From assembly GCF_000819445.1 (NCBI RefSeq), contig NZ_CP005286.1, positions 2,170,001 to 2,234,000 on the forward strand: a DNA stretch of 64,000 nucleotides, in the 5' to 3' direction. Shown here in pieces: positions 27,567 to 42,644 of this stretch. How positions within the stretch are numbered: the first letter of the stretch is position 1; each line of letters starts with the position of its first letter. Origin of the DNA: Corynebacterium humireducens NBRC 106098 = DSM 45392 (GTDB lineage Bacteria > Actinomycetota > Actinomycetes > Mycobacteriales > Mycobacteriaceae). A program made the translations under genes and the position numbers. The notes under the pieces were generated by a model. It did not search any database, was not told the DNA's origin, and saw only the letters and a list, made by a program, of their open reading frames with translations.

Positions 27567-27872
27567 ATGCTCCGCGACGCCACCTCGGTGGGCCTCGGCG
27601 CCGCCCTCGGTGCCCTGGCCCGTCTCGCCCTCGAGGGGCCGCTGACGCTCCTCGGGGTGAACGTCATCGGGTGCCTCCTCATGGGGTGGCTGCGACCGGG
27701 GGCGTTCTGGGGGCGCGGCGTCCTGGGTGGTTTCACGAGCTTCTCGACGTTCGCCCACCTCACCGCCACCACCACTCCCCTGGCGGCGGCCGCGTATCTC
27801 CTGGCGACGCTCGGTGGTTGCGTGGCCGCCTGGCTCCTCGGTGACCGGCTGGCCCGGAGGAGGACCCGATGA
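27567..27872 (+). CDS. Fluoride exporter subunit, CrcB/FluC family (first of pair)
   Basis: A 101-residue four-helix protein. The filter motif GGFTSFSTFAHL (the Phe-box of Fluc) is present; the N-terminal G-A-L-A-R and V-N-V-I-G-C motifs are also seen. Fluc channels are dual-topology dimers; where two genes are adjacent, as here, the two products normally form a heterodimer that lets fluoride leave the cell. ATG at 27567 follows the symporter stop directly; the stop overlaps the next gene by 4 bp (ATGA). No fluoride riboswitch was seen ahead of the gene. Confidence 0.92.
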   Translation: MLRDATSVGLGAALGALARLALEGPLTLLGVNVIGCLLMGWLRPGAFWGRGVLGGFTSFSTFAHLTATTTPLAAAAYLLATLGGCVAAWLLGDRLARRRTR

Positions 27873-28201
27873 GCCTCACCGCGGTGCTGGCCGTCGGAGT
27901 CGGCGGATTCTGCGGAGGCGTGGCTCGCTGGGCCCTGGGGGTGTGGCCCGGTGGCCTGCGCGGCACCTTCGCCGCCAACCTGCTCGCCGTCATCGTGCTC
28001 GGCGCGGCCCTCGGCGCCGGCGGGGTGACTTCGCTCGCGTGGGGCACCGGCTTCGCGGGAGCCCTGTCGACGTGGTCGACACTCGCCCGCGAGATCGGCG
28101 GGCTGCTCCGGGCCCGCCGCTTCCGACTCGTGGCCGGATACACGACAGCCACGCTCACCGCCGGGGTGGCGGTGGCGTGGCTGATGGCGGGGCTGTTCTG
28201 A
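27869..28201 (+). CDS. Fluoride exporter subunit, CrcB/FluC family (second of pair)
   Basis: A 110-residue four-helix protein: VGGFCGGVARWALG, FAANLLAVIVLGA (N-x-L-A in place of N-x-x-G), and GFAGALSTWSTLAREI, in which the first Phe-box phenylalanine is replaced, the usual asymmetry of the partner in two-gene Fluc channels. ATG 27869 overlaps the first gene by 4 bp. The last 67 bp (28135-28201) recur almost exactly at 28850-28916, beyond the next gene. Confidence 0.9.
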   Translation: MSLTAVLAVGVGGFCGGVARWALGVWPGGLRGTFAANLLAVIVLGAALGAGGVTSLAWGTGFAGALSTWSTLAREIGGLLRARRFRLVAGYTTATLTAGVAVAWLMAGLF

Positions 28202-28225
28202 TGGACAAGACGTCCTCCTAGGACC

Positions 28226-28813
28226 TCACCAGGGGAAATAGCCGATCTCGTCCGGGGTGCAGATGGGCAGGCGGGAGATGAAGGCCTCCGGAGCCCCCTT
28301 CCCACGCAGTTCCTGACCGTTGTAGCACCCCTGGAGCATTCCGGTCCTGGTGGTTCCCGCCATGGGCAGACGATTCCAGCGGGAACCGTCGAACTCGAAG
28401 GCCAGACGCCAGTCTGTCTGGGCCTGGTACACCCACGCGAAGCGACCGTCGCAGTAGTGGACACGGGTCCGCGGCGATCCTGCCCATCCCCACCGTGCAT
28501 CATTGAACGCCTGCGGGGAGCAGTCACCCGTCCGGGGAGCAGGTGCCGGGGTGTGCTGGCCCGGGCCGGGGATCAGTCCCGGAAGAGGGTTCGGCAGCAG
28601 TCCCTGCTGCACCGCCCAGACCGCGCCGCCACCGACGACGGCCGAGGAGACGGCGAGAGCCACCGCCCCTTCGGTGGAACTCCCGGACTCCTGCCCGGAG
28701 CCTGCGAAGATTCCGGTCGTGGTGGACGTGGTCTCCTCTGCGCCTGCGGAAACGGGGAGAACTCCGCCCGCGGCAATCAACGTGGCGGCCAACGCCACAA
28801 GTGTTCGTTTCAT
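28226..28813 (-). CDS. Exported protein of unknown function
   Basis: A 195-residue protein with a signal peptide (MKRTLVALAATLIAAGGVLPVSAGA, cleavage likely after the last Ala-x-Ala), a Thr/Ser-rich stretch, a second hydrophobic segment (ALAVSSAVVGGGAVWAVQQGLL) and a Pro-rich linker before a C-terminal domain with four cysteines (TGDCSP, HYCDG, QGCYN, PICTP) and many Trp/Tyr. The even cysteine number fits two disulfides outside the cell. I do not recognise the family. It is opposite in direction to the fluoride genes, and lies between a functional and a truncated copy of the crcB2 3' end. Confidence 0.75.
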   Translation of the reverse strand: MKRTLVALAATLIAAGGVLPVSAGAEETTSTTTGIFAGSGQESGSSTEGAVALAVSSAVVGGGAVWAVQQGLLPNPLPGLIPGPGQHTPAPAPRTGDCSPQAFNDARWGWAGSPRTRVHYCDGRFAWVYQAQTDWRLAFEFDGSRWNRLPMAGTTRTGMLQGCYNGQELRGKGAPEAFISRLPICTPDEIGYFPW

Positions 28814-28849
28814 GTACTCAGAATAGAACCTGAACAGCGTCCACCAGGC

Positions 28850-28916
28850 GGATACACGTCAGCCACGCTCACCGCCGGGGTGGCGGTGGCGTGGCTGTTG
28901 GCGGGGCTGTTCTGAG
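28850..28916 (+). repeat. 67-bp duplicated 3' end of the second crcB gene
   Basis: Matches 28135-28201 at 65 of 67 positions, in the same orientation, and includes the same TGA stop. It encodes the last 21 or so codons only, with no start, so it is a remnant, not a gene. The two copies bracket the exported-protein gene at 28226-28813. Confidence 0.9.
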
Positions 28917-31487
28917 CTAGTCCGAGATCGCGTCCAGCGGCGGGGTCTTGGCCGCGCGGTTCGCTGGCCAGATCGCGGCGAACACGCCCACGACACCGGA
29001 ACCGGCGAGCATCCACAGCAGCTGGCCCCACGGCACGGAGAGGGAGTCGAGACCCTGGTCGCGGAGCACCTCGAGGAAGGCCCAGCCCAGGCCGAGGCCG
29101 ACGAGGATGCCCATGACGGCGCCGAAGACGGCGATCTGCACGGCCTCCAGGGTGATCATGGTGCGGACCTGGCGGCGCTGGGAGCCCACGGCGCGGAGCA
29201 TGCCGATCTCCTGGCGACGCTCGATGACGCCGAGGGTCAGGGTGTTGACGATGCCGAGCACCGCGATGATCACGGCCAGCGCGAGGAGCGCGTAGAGGAT
29301 GTTGAGCATCATGTCGATGGCCTGGCCGGCCTGGCCGGCCATCTCCTCGGTGCTCATCACCTGAACGACGATGAGCCCCTGGATGGCCTCCTCGAGGTTG
29401 CTACGCAGCTGGTCCTCGCTGACGGAGCCGTCGGAGTTGACGCCGACCATGTTGACGACGAGCGCGCCCGGGGGCAGCATCCCGTCGACGGATTCCTGCG
29501 AGATGACCATGTTCTGGATCATGTTGTTCGGTTCGAAGAGGCCGACGACCTCGATCTCGCGGGTCTCAGGCGACAGGCCCGGGGCGGTGAGCTCGAGGGT
29601 GTCGCCGAGTTCCCAGCCCTGCTGGGCGGCGAATTCGGTGGTGGCCAACACGCCCGGGGTGCCGGCGAGGTCGGAGGTGCCCTCGGTGACCTCGGTGAGC
29701 GCCATCTCGGAGACGTCGCCGTCGATGACCATGGTCATGGAGTGCGGGCCCATGGCCTGCGACGCCGCCCCGTCGACGTAGACGGGGGCCGTGGACATGG
29801 TCAGGACCCGGTCGACGCCCTCGACGTCGCGGACGGCGTCGGGGGTGCCGGCGGGCGTCGGGAAGCCGGAGTTGGTAGGCCCGGAGAGGACGAAGTCGGC
29901 GGAGACGTTGTTCTCGACGACGTCGGAGATGGAGGCCTTCATGGTGTCGCCGAGCATGCCGATGGCGGTCACCAGGGCGACGCCGAGGGTGAGCGCGAAG
30001 GCGGTGGCGGCGGTGCGGCGCGGGTTGCGGCGCGAGTTGGTGGCGGCCAGGCGGCCGATGGCACCGAAGGGGGCGCCGACGATGCGGCCGAGGGTGGGCA
30101 CGATCGGCAGGGACATGGCGGGGCCGGCGAAGAAGAAGCCGACGATGACGCCGAAGGCGCCGATGCCGACGAGCACCGCCCGCGTCGTGGTGGAGGACCC
30201 GTCGAGCAGGGCGCCGGCCAGGGCGGCACCGGCACCGACCGCCATGAGCAGCGCGCCGATCACCGTGCGGATCATCAGCGGCTGGTCGGTGGAGCCCTCG
30301 CTGGAACGCATGGCCTCGACCGGCTTCACCTCGCCGGCACGCCGCGCGGGGATCCACGCGGACACGATCGTCACCAGGGTGCCCAGGAGGACGGGGACGA
30401 GCATGGCGGACGTCGACAGGCCGAGGCCCGAGTCCGGCAGGTCGAGGCCCTGGGACGCCATGACCCCCTTGATACCGGCGACGAGGCCGATGCCGACGAG
30501 CACGCCGAGCGCGGAACCGATGACGCCGACGATGAACGCCTCGAACACCACGGAACGGGTGATCTGCTGACGGGCGGCACCGAGGGCGCGCAGCAGCGCG
30601 AACTCCCTGGTGCGCTGCGCCACGATCATGGAGAACGTGTTCGCGATGAGGAAGGTGCCGACCAGCAGCGCCACCAGACCGAAGGCGATGAGGAAGTAGT
30701 TGACGAACGACAGCGCCTGCGACATCGCCTCCGTGATCTTCTCCGCGAGCGCGTCACCGGTCTCCACCTCGATGCCCTCGTACGTGTCGGAGAGGTGCGC
30801 GACGAGCTCCTCGTCGCTCGTGCCCTCCGCCGCGGAGACGATGAGCGACTCGGTGGTGCCCTCCAGCGTGTAGCGCTCGAGGTAGGCGTCCTCCGGCATG
30901 TACGCCGTGAGGGAGTTCCGCGCGTCGAGCTCCTGGTCGTAGATGCCGGTGACGGTCATCTCGTGGCGATCCTGCGGATCCACGACGAGCAGCCGGTCGC
31001 CGACGGAGATGCCGAAGTTCTCGGCCCCCAGCCGGTTGAGGGCGATCTCGTCGGCCCGGGTCGGCTCCTCACCGTCCACGATCGTGTGCTGCGCCCCCAC
31101 GACGTGGTCCGGCGCGTACCAGATCGACAGGGTGGAGGTGCCGCCGCCGACCTGGAAGGGCTCCTCCTGCTCGTTGGCCATCACGACGCTTTGCGACGCC
31201 GTGACGTTCACGTCATTGACCTTCGCGTCGGAGGCGATGTCCGCACGCAGCGACGCCGAGATACCCGGCTGGTCCTCCCCGGAGGTCACGACGGCGTCGA
31301 CACCGTCGTAGGCGCTGCTCACCGCAGACTTAAAGGTGCTGTCCAGCGAGTTGGTGAACATGAAGGCGCCGGAGATGAATGCCGTGCCCAGCACGACCGC
31401 CAACACCGTCAAGGCGAGACGCAGCTTGTGCGCCGCGATGTTGCGCAGGCTGACCTTGCGCATGGTCGTATTCTTCGCCACCGTCAC
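28917..31487 (-). CDS. ABC transporter permease with two FtsX domains
   Basis: An 856-residue permease in the MacB/FtsX superfamily. An N-terminal helix (LALTVLAVVLGTAFISGAFMF) is followed by a large extracytoplasmic region, a three-to-four-helix FtsX domain around residues 260-400, two more central helices, a second extracytoplasmic domain and a C-terminal FtsX domain (residues about 730-850) with NTLTLGVIERRQEIGMLRAVGSQRRQV. Such proteins act mechanically on lipoprotein, peptide or lipid efflux. GTG 31487 is used, overlapping context of the ATPase stop; ATG 31463 (MRKVSLRNIAAHK) with GAAGAA upstream is equally possible. The ATPase gene lies 2 bp upstream. Confidence 0.88.
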   Translation of the reverse strand: MTVAKNTTMRKVSLRNIAAHKLRLALTVLAVVLGTAFISGAFMFTNSLDSTFKSAVSSAYDGVDAVVTSGEDQPGISASLRADIASDAKVNDVNVTASQSVVMANEQEEPFQVGGGTSTLSIWYAPDHVVGAQHTIVDGEEPTRADEIALNRLGAENFGISVGDRLLVVDPQDRHEMTVTGIYDQELDARNSLTAYMPEDAYLERYTLEGTTESLIVSAAEGTSDEELVAHLSDTYEGIEVETGDALAEKITEAMSQALSFVNYFLIAFGLVALLVGTFLIANTFSMIVAQRTREFALLRALGAARQQITRSVVFEAFIVGVIGSALGVLVGIGLVAGIKGVMASQGLDLPDSGLGLSTSAMLVPVLLGTLVTIVSAWIPARRAGEVKPVEAMRSSEGSTDQPLMIRTVIGALLMAVGAGAALAGALLDGSSTTTRAVLVGIGAFGVIVGFFFAGPAMSLPIVPTLGRIVGAPFGAIGRLAATNSRRNPRRTAATAFALTLGVALVTAIGMLGDTMKASISDVVENNVSADFVLSGPTNSGFPTPAGTPDAVRDVEGVDRVLTMSTAPVYVDGAASQAMGPHSMTMVIDGDVSEMALTEVTEGTSDLAGTPGVLATTEFAAQQGWELGDTLELTAPGLSPETREIEVVGLFEPNNMIQNMVISQESVDGMLPPGALVVNMVGVNSDGSVSEDQLRSNLEEAIQGLIVVQVMSTEEMAGQAGQAIDMMLNILYALLALAVIIAVLGIVNTLTLGVIERRQEIGMLRAVGSQRRQVRTMITLEAVQIAVFGAVMGILVGLGLGWAFLEVLRDQGLDSLSVPWGQLLWMLAGSGVVGVFAAIWPANRAAKTPPLDAISD

Positions 31488-31489
31488 CC

Positions 31490-32263
31490 CTAGCGCTCGA
31501 CGCCGGCCATGGCGGCGAGGATCTCGTCCATGGACGGATCGATGAGCTCGTTGACCAGCCGGCCGTCCGCCAGGAACACGACGCGGTCCGCGTAGGAGGC
31601 GGCACGGGCGTCATGCGTCACGATGACGACGGTCTGGCCGTCCTTGTCGACGGCCGTGCGCAGGATGTCGAGGACCTCGGCGGCGGAGTTGGAGTCGAGG
31701 TTGCCGGTCGGCTCGTCGCCGAAGATGATCTCCGGGCGGGACACGAGGGCGCGGGCACAGGCCACGCGCTGCTGCTGTCCACCGGACAGCTCCGCCGGAC
31801 GGTGGGTCAGACGCTGCGACAGCCCCAGGCGGTCGGTGATCTCCTTGAACCAGGCCTGGTCCACCTTGCGGCCGGCGATGTCGGACGGGAGGGTGATGTT
31901 CTCCGCGGCCGTCAGCGTGGGCACCAGGTTGAAGGACTGGAAGATGAAACCCAGCCGGTCACGCCGCAGGGCCGTCATCTCCTTGTCGCGCAGCTGCGAC
32001 AGGTCCGTGTCACCGATGAGCGCCGATCCCGAGGACGCCGAGTCCAGGCCCGCCATGCAGTGCATCAGCGTGGACTTGCCCGACCCCGACGGCCCCATGA
32101 TCGCCGTGAACTGGTTCTTCGCGAACGCGACGTTCACGTGGTCGAGGGCCGTCACCGCCGTCTCCCCCTCGCCGTACTGCTTGTGCAGGTTGACGGCGCG
32201 GGCCGCGTACTCGACGCCCTGGTCGACGTTCTCCCCGGTCACCTGGGACCCGTTGTCTGTCAT
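31490..32263 (-). CDS. ABC transporter ATP-binding protein, MacB/LolD type
   Basis: A 257-residue ATPase pairing with the FtsX-domain permease. Walker A GPSGSGKS (in FTAIMGPSGSGKSTLMHCMAGL), Q-loop GFIFQSFNLVPTLTAAEN, signature [15 protein letters not shown], Walker B IIFGDEPTGNLDS and the H-loop VTHDARAASYADRVVFLADG are all intact. Start ATG at 32263 (MTDNGSQVTGENV); the longer frame extends into the rRNA terminator region. It is the first gene of a two-gene operon. Confidence 0.94.
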   Translation of the reverse strand: MTDNGSQVTGENVDQGVEYAARAVNLHKQYGEGETAVTALDHVNVAFAKNQFTAIMGPSGSGKSTLMHCMAGLDSASSGSALIGDTDLSQLRDKEMTALRRDRLGFIFQSFNLVPTLTAAENITLPSDIAGRKVDQAWFKEITDRLGLSQRLTHRPAELSGGQQQRVACARALVSRPEIIFGDEPTGNLDSNSAAEVLDILRTAVDKDGQTVVIVTHDARAASYADRVVFLADGRLVNELIDPSMDEILAAMAGVER

Positions 32264-32426
32264 GATGAGTAGTCTTCTCCTGAATTCTTCTGCTCCGAGG
32301 AACAAAGCTAACCGTATAGAGCCTACCGAGTGCTCCCCGGACGTTCGGGACCAGTAGCCGGTGAAACAACGTAGAGACACCTGAGAGGCGCCCCGAGGCT
32401 GCCGGCCGGCGGGCGGCGGAAACGAC

Positions 32427-32484
32427 AAAAAGGGTGGGTGGCCCCGGGCTGGAACTGTTGTTCCTGTCCCGGGGCCACCCACCC
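32427..32484 (-). terminator. Terminator of the rrn operon
   Basis: Minus-strand 17-bp perfect stem (GGGTGGGTGGCCCCGGG at 32432-32448 against 32468-32484) followed by TTTTTG, 29 bp past the 5S rRNA. Confidence 0.95.
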
Positions 32485-32512
32485 TCATATTCAGTTGTTC
32501 AATTTTTTAGCG

Positions 32513-32632
32513 TCGGCGGCAACCTACTCTCCCACACCCTCCCGAGTGCAGTACCATCAGCGCGGGCAGGCTTAGCTTCCGGGTTCGGAATGGGACCGGG
32601 CGTTTCCCTGCCGCTATCAACCACCGACACAC
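32513..32632 (-). rRNA. rrf: 5S ribosomal RNA
   Basis: About 120 nt in the order expected after 23S. Conserved 5S segments are present: GGTGGTTGATAGCGGCAGGG, the loop CCCATTCCGAACCCGGAAGC and the 3' arm GGGAGAGTAGGTTGCCGCCG. The exact ends are estimated to within a few bases. Confidence 0.95.
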
Positions 32633-32680
32633 CCACAGGACAACCACCACCACACAGGTGGGGGTCCCGGTGACGGGCGT

Positions 32681-32714
32681 GTTGTGTCAGACACTGCATA
32701 GTGGACGCGAGCAC
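32681..32714 (-). ncRNA. 3' arm of the 23S rRNA processing stem
   Basis: In the 23S-5S spacer the minus-strand sequence GTGCTCGCGTCCACTATGCA and the following bases are complementary to the segment in the 16S-23S spacer (35966-36002), 3 kb away. In the precursor these arms would enclose the 23S rRNA in the long stem cut by RNase III. Confidence 0.8.
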
Positions 32715-32779
32715 GATACTTCATGCTTGTTGTTTGTTACGTTGCGTTGCACACACCCCCAAGAGGGGGATTGTTTGTG

Positions 32780-37795
<5,016 letters not shown>

Positions 37796-38318
37796 AAAAC
37801 TTCTATCAGAAGAATCAGGCAGGAAAGCCCAAACCCAACCAAAAACAAACAACCAGCACACCACCACCCCACAACGAGGCGATGATGAAAATGATTGTCC
37901 AAAATGATGATTCACAAACACCCCCACCACCAACCACCAAAGGCTGGTACCGGGGACATGTCCGCAACCCGGCCCCCACCACTTCGACGAGGAAGAAGAA
38001 GGAGGCCGGAAAAAATTCACGGCCATGATCATGCCTGCACCACAACAACTCACACCACACAACATGGTGGTGCGCATTATTTCCAGTGGCACCCTGTCAT
38101 AGAAAAGGTACCACCCGGCACACACCCACCAACCCGAACATCATACGCCCGAGGCTGGCCGGCACACACAACCAATAGACCACAAACAAAAGTACATTGG
38201 CACACTATTGAGTTCTCACACAACACTTGCACACCTCGACACACACCCGGGAGAATATCCCTGGCACCGGTCTTGGCGACGAGTTACGAACTTACCGAAG
38301 TGATCCGACCGAAGTCAA
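37796..38318 (-). promoter_or_regulatory. rrn leader and promoter
   Basis: No gene. A strong minus-strand promoter candidate is TTGACT (38313-38318) and TAAGTT (38289-38294) with an 18-bp spacer. Downstream, 38195-38226 holds GTGTTGTGTGAGAACTCAAT, the boxA-like leader element shared with the 16S-23S spacer. The remaining leader to 37796 is C/A-rich on the plus strand, presumably precursor 16S. The 220 bases between the promoter and the murA terminator (38319-38538) show nothing further. Confidence 0.7.
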
Positions 38319-38538
38319 ATCCGTGTTCTGTTCGTGAATTTTTCTTAGCTTGTCAGGGCCTGTTTTCCTGCCGCCTACTCACATCCAGCACTCCCTGGTG
38401 GGGGTGTTGTCTGCGGGGCGTTGTCGGTCGCGCTGACTCACATAAAGTTACACACCCCCACACACCAACACAAATCCCCAGCTCACAGCACCTAAACGTC
38501 ACACACCACACACACCGAAAACACGCCGGAACGACAAA

Positions 38539-38572
38539 GGTCCCCGGTTCACCACCAGGTGAACCGGGGACC
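38539..38572 (-). terminator. Terminator downstream of murA
   Basis: Perfect 15-bp stem GGTCCCCGGTTCACC (38539-38553) with its complement at 38558-38572, followed on the minus strand by TTTG, 24 bp past the murA stop and upstream of the rrn promoter. Confidence 0.9.
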
Positions 38573-38595
38573 ACGTTGACGTCGAGAAGCAGTCC

Positions 38596-39864
38596 CTAGG
38601 AGCTGACCCGCTCGATCTGTGCCCCGAGGGAACGCATCTGTTCCACGAAGTACGGGTAGCCACGGTCGATGTGATAGACGTCGTGCACCGTGGTGACGCC
38701 GTCGGAGACCAGGGCCGCGAGCACCAGGCCGGCGCCGGCGCGGATGTCGGAGCTCCACACCTCGGTGGACGAAAGCTGCTCGATGCCGTGCACCACCACG
38801 TGATGCCCCTCGACGGTGGCGTTCGCCCCGAGGCGCTGGAGTTCGTAGACGAACTTGAAGCGGGACTCGAAGACGTTCTCGGTGATAACGCTCATGCCGT
38901 TGGCGATGGTGGAGATGCCGATGGCCATGGGCTGCAGATCCGTCGGGAAGCCCGGGAAGGGCAGGGTCTGGTAGTCGACGGCGTCGGGACGGCGGTCCAT
39001 GCGGACGCGGAAACCATTCTCGTAGGTCTCGACCTCGGCGCCTGCGACCTTGAGCTTCTCCAGCGCGAGGTGGAGATGACGGGGCGCAATGCCTCCGACC
39101 GTGACATCACCCTGGGTCATGGCGGCGGCGTACGCCCAGGTTCCGGCGACGATGCGGTCACCCATGACCTCGTAGTTGGTCGGCTCCAGCTTCTCCACGC
39201 CGTCGATGGTGATGGTGGAGGTGCCGGTGCCCTCGATACGCGCACCCATGGTGACGAGCATGTCGCAGAGATCCGCGATCTCCGGCTCGCGGGCGGCGTT
39301 GTCCAGGATGGTCCGCCCCTCCGCGAGGACCGCGGCGGTGAGGATGTTCTCCGTGGCGCCGACCGAGGGGAAGTCCAGGGAGATGCGCGCACCGGTGAGG
39401 CGCTCGGCCTCGACGACGACCGCGCCGTGGGAGATGCGGGTGGTGGCGCCGAGCTTCTCCAGCCCCGACTGGTGCATGTCGAGAGGGCGGGAGCCGATGG
39501 CGTCACCGCCGGGCAGCGCCACGACGGCCCGCCCGCAGCGGGCCGTCAGCGGGCCGAGCACACAGATGGAGGCGCGGAACTGGCGGACGGCGTCGAAGTC
39601 GGCGTCCGTGGCCAGCTCCGCCGGGGTGGTGATGGTGACCGTCGAGCCGTCGATGGTCACCTCGCAGCCCAGGCCCCGCAGGACGTCGCCCATGAGAGGG
39701 ACGTCGAGAATCTCCGGACAGTTCGTCAGGGTCGTGGTGCCCTCGGCCAGCAGTGCCGCGGCCATGAGCTTGAGGACGCTGTTCTTGGCGCCGCTGACCC
39801 TGACGGCACCCTGCAGGCGGGCGCCACCGGTGACGAGAAATCGATCCTTCACGTTCTCCGACAC
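38596..39864 (-). CDS. murA: UDP-N-acetylglucosamine 1-carboxyvinyltransferase
   Basis: First committed step of peptidoglycan synthesis: enolpyruvyl transfer from PEP to UDP-GlcNAc. The 422-residue protein has [16 protein letters not shown] near the N-terminus, the [14 protein letters not shown] substrate loop, the cysteine loop where [18 protein letters not shown] places the fosfomycin-target region near residue 115, and [15 protein letters not shown]. Fosfomycin sensitivity depends on Cys in the RCG segment, which is present. GTG at 39864 ([14 protein letters not shown]). It is followed by ramA upstream, 16 bp away on the same strand, so the two may be co-transcribed. Confidence 0.96.
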   Translation of the reverse strand: MSENVKDRFLVTGGARLQGAVRVSGAKNSVLKLMAAALLAEGTTTLTNCPEILDVPLMGDVLRGLGCEVTIDGSTVTITTPAELATDADFDAVRQFRASICVLGPLTARCGRAVVALPGGDAIGSRPLDMHQSGLEKLGATTRISHGAVVVEAERLTGARISLDFPSVGATENILTAAVLAEGRTILDNAAREPEIADLCDMLVTMGARIEGTGTSTITIDGVEKLEPTNYEVMGDRIVAGTWAYAAAMTQGDVTVGGIAPRHLHLALEKLKVAGAEVETYENGFRVRMDRRPDAVDYQTLPFPGFPTDLQPMAIGISTIANGMSVITENVFESRFKFVYELQRLGANATVEGHHVVVHGIEQLSSTEVWSSDIRAGAGLVLAALVSDGVTTVHDVYHIDRGYPYFVEQMRSLGAQIERVSS

Positions 39865-39880
39865 TAGCTGACCCCGCGTA

Positions 39881-40723
39881 TCAGGGCAGGGCGCCGATAC
39901 GACGTGCCGCGTTGACGGCCTCGTAGCGGGTGTGGGCGCCGAGCTTGCGCATGACGGAACGCAGGTAGGACTTCACGGTCTCCGCGCCGATGCCCATCTC
40001 CTCCGCGGCCTCCACGTTGGTGTGGCCGAGTGCCACACAGGAGAGGACGTCGAGCTCACGGGCGGACAGCTTCGTGGACTGCTTGACCCGGACCGGGGAC
40101 ACCATCTGGTCGCAGAGCTGCTCGAGCTCCTTGCGCAGCGCCTCGTCCTCGACGCGGTTGGCCAGCATGCGCAGCTTCGAGTGCGTGGAGCGGACCTGCT
40201 CCCACTCGGCGCCGTTCATGACGCGGCCGTTCTTCGCGGCGCCCGGCTTGCCGCCCTCGACGCGGCGCATCGCGGAGTTCACCGCGAGATCCTGCTCCAG
40301 GGTGCGGGCGGTCATGGTGACCTCCTCGATGACCTTGTCACCGAGACGGACCGGGGAGTGGACGCCGACGTAGAGGACGCCCCGGATCTCCCGGTTGACG
40401 ATCACCGGCACCGCGACGATGGAGTGCAGCCCCTCGTCCTGGATGGCGCGGTCGTTCTCGTGGGAGATGATGTTCGCCCGCGTGTAGTCGGAGACGCCGA
40501 CGGGGCGGCGGGTGGTGACCACGCGACCACCGACGCCGGAACCCGGCTCGATGATGAGGTTCTGCAGGGCCGGCGTCCGCAGGCCCACCCAGTGGGTGAT
40601 CTGCAGGCGGTTGTCCGGGAGCAGCGTCGCGTACATGGTGACCGGAATCCCAGTCGCAGTCTTCAGGGACGTGAGGGCCGCCCGGACGGCTTCGTCGTCA
40701 TCCTTGATTCTCTGGGAATCCAT
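39881..40723 (-). CDS. ramA: LuxR-type regulator of acetate metabolism RamA
   Basis: A 280-residue regulator: N-terminal GAF-like domain ([40 protein letters not shown], residues about 12-150) and a C-terminal LuxR helix-turn-helix ([45 protein letters not shown]). From memory it follows C. glutamicum RamA almost residue for residue over both domains, where RamA activates acetate, propionate and TCA genes including ack-pta and represses itself. ATG at 40723 ([13 protein letters not shown]) is preceded by GAGGA. It lies between murA and cysK as in C. glutamicum. Confidence 0.96.
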   Translation of the reverse strand: MDSQRIKDDDEAVRAALTSLKTATGIPVTMYATLLPDNRLQITHWVGLRTPALQNLIIEPGSGVGGRVVTTRRPVGVSDYTRANIISHENDRAIQDEGLHSIVAVPVIVNREIRGVLYVGVHSPVRLGDKVIEEVTMTARTLEQDLAVNSAMRRVEGGKPGAAKNGRVMNGAEWEQVRSTHSKLRMLANRVEDEALRKELEQLCDQMVSPVRVKQSTKLSARELDVLSCVALGHTNVEAAEEMGIGAETVKSYLRSVMRKLGAHTRYEAVNAARRIGALP

Positions 40724-40745
40724 TATGAAAAATCGTCCTCCTCCG

Positions 40746-40931
40746 GGTACACCCGTACAGGTGCACCCGATGGGCACATGAACGGGGGTAACTTTCCTTT
40801 ACAGATGGGCATTATAACGCGACTTCGGGGGTAAACGGAATCGAATCCGCCGTAACTTGCGCATTCAAGACCGTTCTGATCGGAACAACGGCACCCACTG
40901 AAGGGGTGATATCCCGCGCCGGAGACCACCC
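40746..40931. promoter_or_regulatory. ramA upstream region with clustered RamA-like motifs
   Basis: RamA binds tandem stretches of A-C4/5-A/G/T or A/C/T-G4/6-T/C. Candidates here are CGGGGGTAA at 40783-40791 and 40826-40834 (43 bp apart), AAGGGGTG at 40901-40908 and CACCCCCG at 40927-40934. The arrangement fits autoregulation of ramA. Confidence 0.45.
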
Positions 40932-41039
40932 CCGCAACCTTGGAGAAACCATGTGGTCTGCCAGGGACATACCATCCTGTCTACTCACATGGTGTACGCT
41001 GACACCACCAACGTCAGACGAAGCAAGGAAGCAGTCACC

Positions 41040-41975
<936 letters not shown>

Positions 41976-42036
41976 GAAACGGCTTAGGCCCCCGCAGCGC
42001 CCACCAGGCGACGGGCAAGCAAGTAGACTCTGGGCC

Positions 42037-42636
42037 ATGCTGCTGTTGAACATCGCGAAGATGGTCCGGGAGGACCTGCGCAACGCCCGCGACCACGATC
42101 CCGCCGCCCGCGGCGACATCGAGAACGCCGTCGTCTACTCGGGCCTGCACGCCATCTGGGCACACCGTGTCTCCCACTGGATGTGGGAGCGCGGTCTCCG
42201 CGGCCCCGCGCGAATCCTCGCGCAGCTCAACCGGTTCTTCACGGGCATCGAGATCCACCCCGGTGCCACCATCGGCCGCCGTTTCTTCATCGACCACGGC
42301 ATGGGCATCGTCATCGGCGAGACCACCGAGATCGGCGACGGCGTCATGCTCTACCACGGCGTCACCCTGGGTGGTCAGGTGCTCACGCAGACCAAGCGCC
42401 ACCCGACCATCGAGGACAACGTCACCATCGGTGCCGGCGCCAAGGTGCTCGGCCCGATCACCATCGGCAAGGGCTCCGCGATCGGCGCCAACGCCGTGGT
42501 GACCAAGGACGTCCCGGCGGACCACATCGCCACGGGCATCCCGGCGAAGAACCGCCCGCGCCGCCAGTCCGAGCGCATCAAGCTCGTCGATCCGGACTAC
42601 TACACCTCCAACGATCCGGTCGACTACAGCATCTAG
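42037..42636 (+). CDS. cysE: Serine O-acetyltransferase
   Basis: Acetyl-CoA plus serine to O-acetylserine, the substrate of CysK. The 199-residue protein has the left-handed beta-helix hexapeptide pattern with the catalytic His region [31 protein letters not shown], then [20 protein letters not shown] and [26 protein letters not shown]. Length is close to other actinobacterial CysE, shorter than the E. coli enzyme at the N-terminus. ATG 42037. It ends at an intrinsic terminator nine bases after the stop. Together with cysK it forms a two-gene operon. Confidence 0.96.
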   Translation: MLLLNIAKMVREDLRNARDHDPAARGDIENAVVYSGLHAIWAHRVSHWMWERGLRGPARILAQLNRFFTGIEIHPGATIGRRFFIDHGMGIVIGETTEIGDGVMLYHGVTLGGQVLTQTKRHPTIEDNVTIGAGAKVLGPITIGKGSAIGANAVVTKDVPADHIATGIPAKNRPRRQSERIKLVDPDYYTSNDPVDYSI

Positions 42637-42644
42637 ACACAAGG

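Noticed and set aside
28457..28915. Plus-strand frame ending in the crcB-like tail
   Set aside because: The similarity covers only the duplicated 67 bp; the rest is antisense to the exported-protein gene and has no FluC features.
40979..40983. McbR operator upstream of cysK
   Set aside because: Only one half-site GTCTA was found; the required TAGAC six bases before it is absent.
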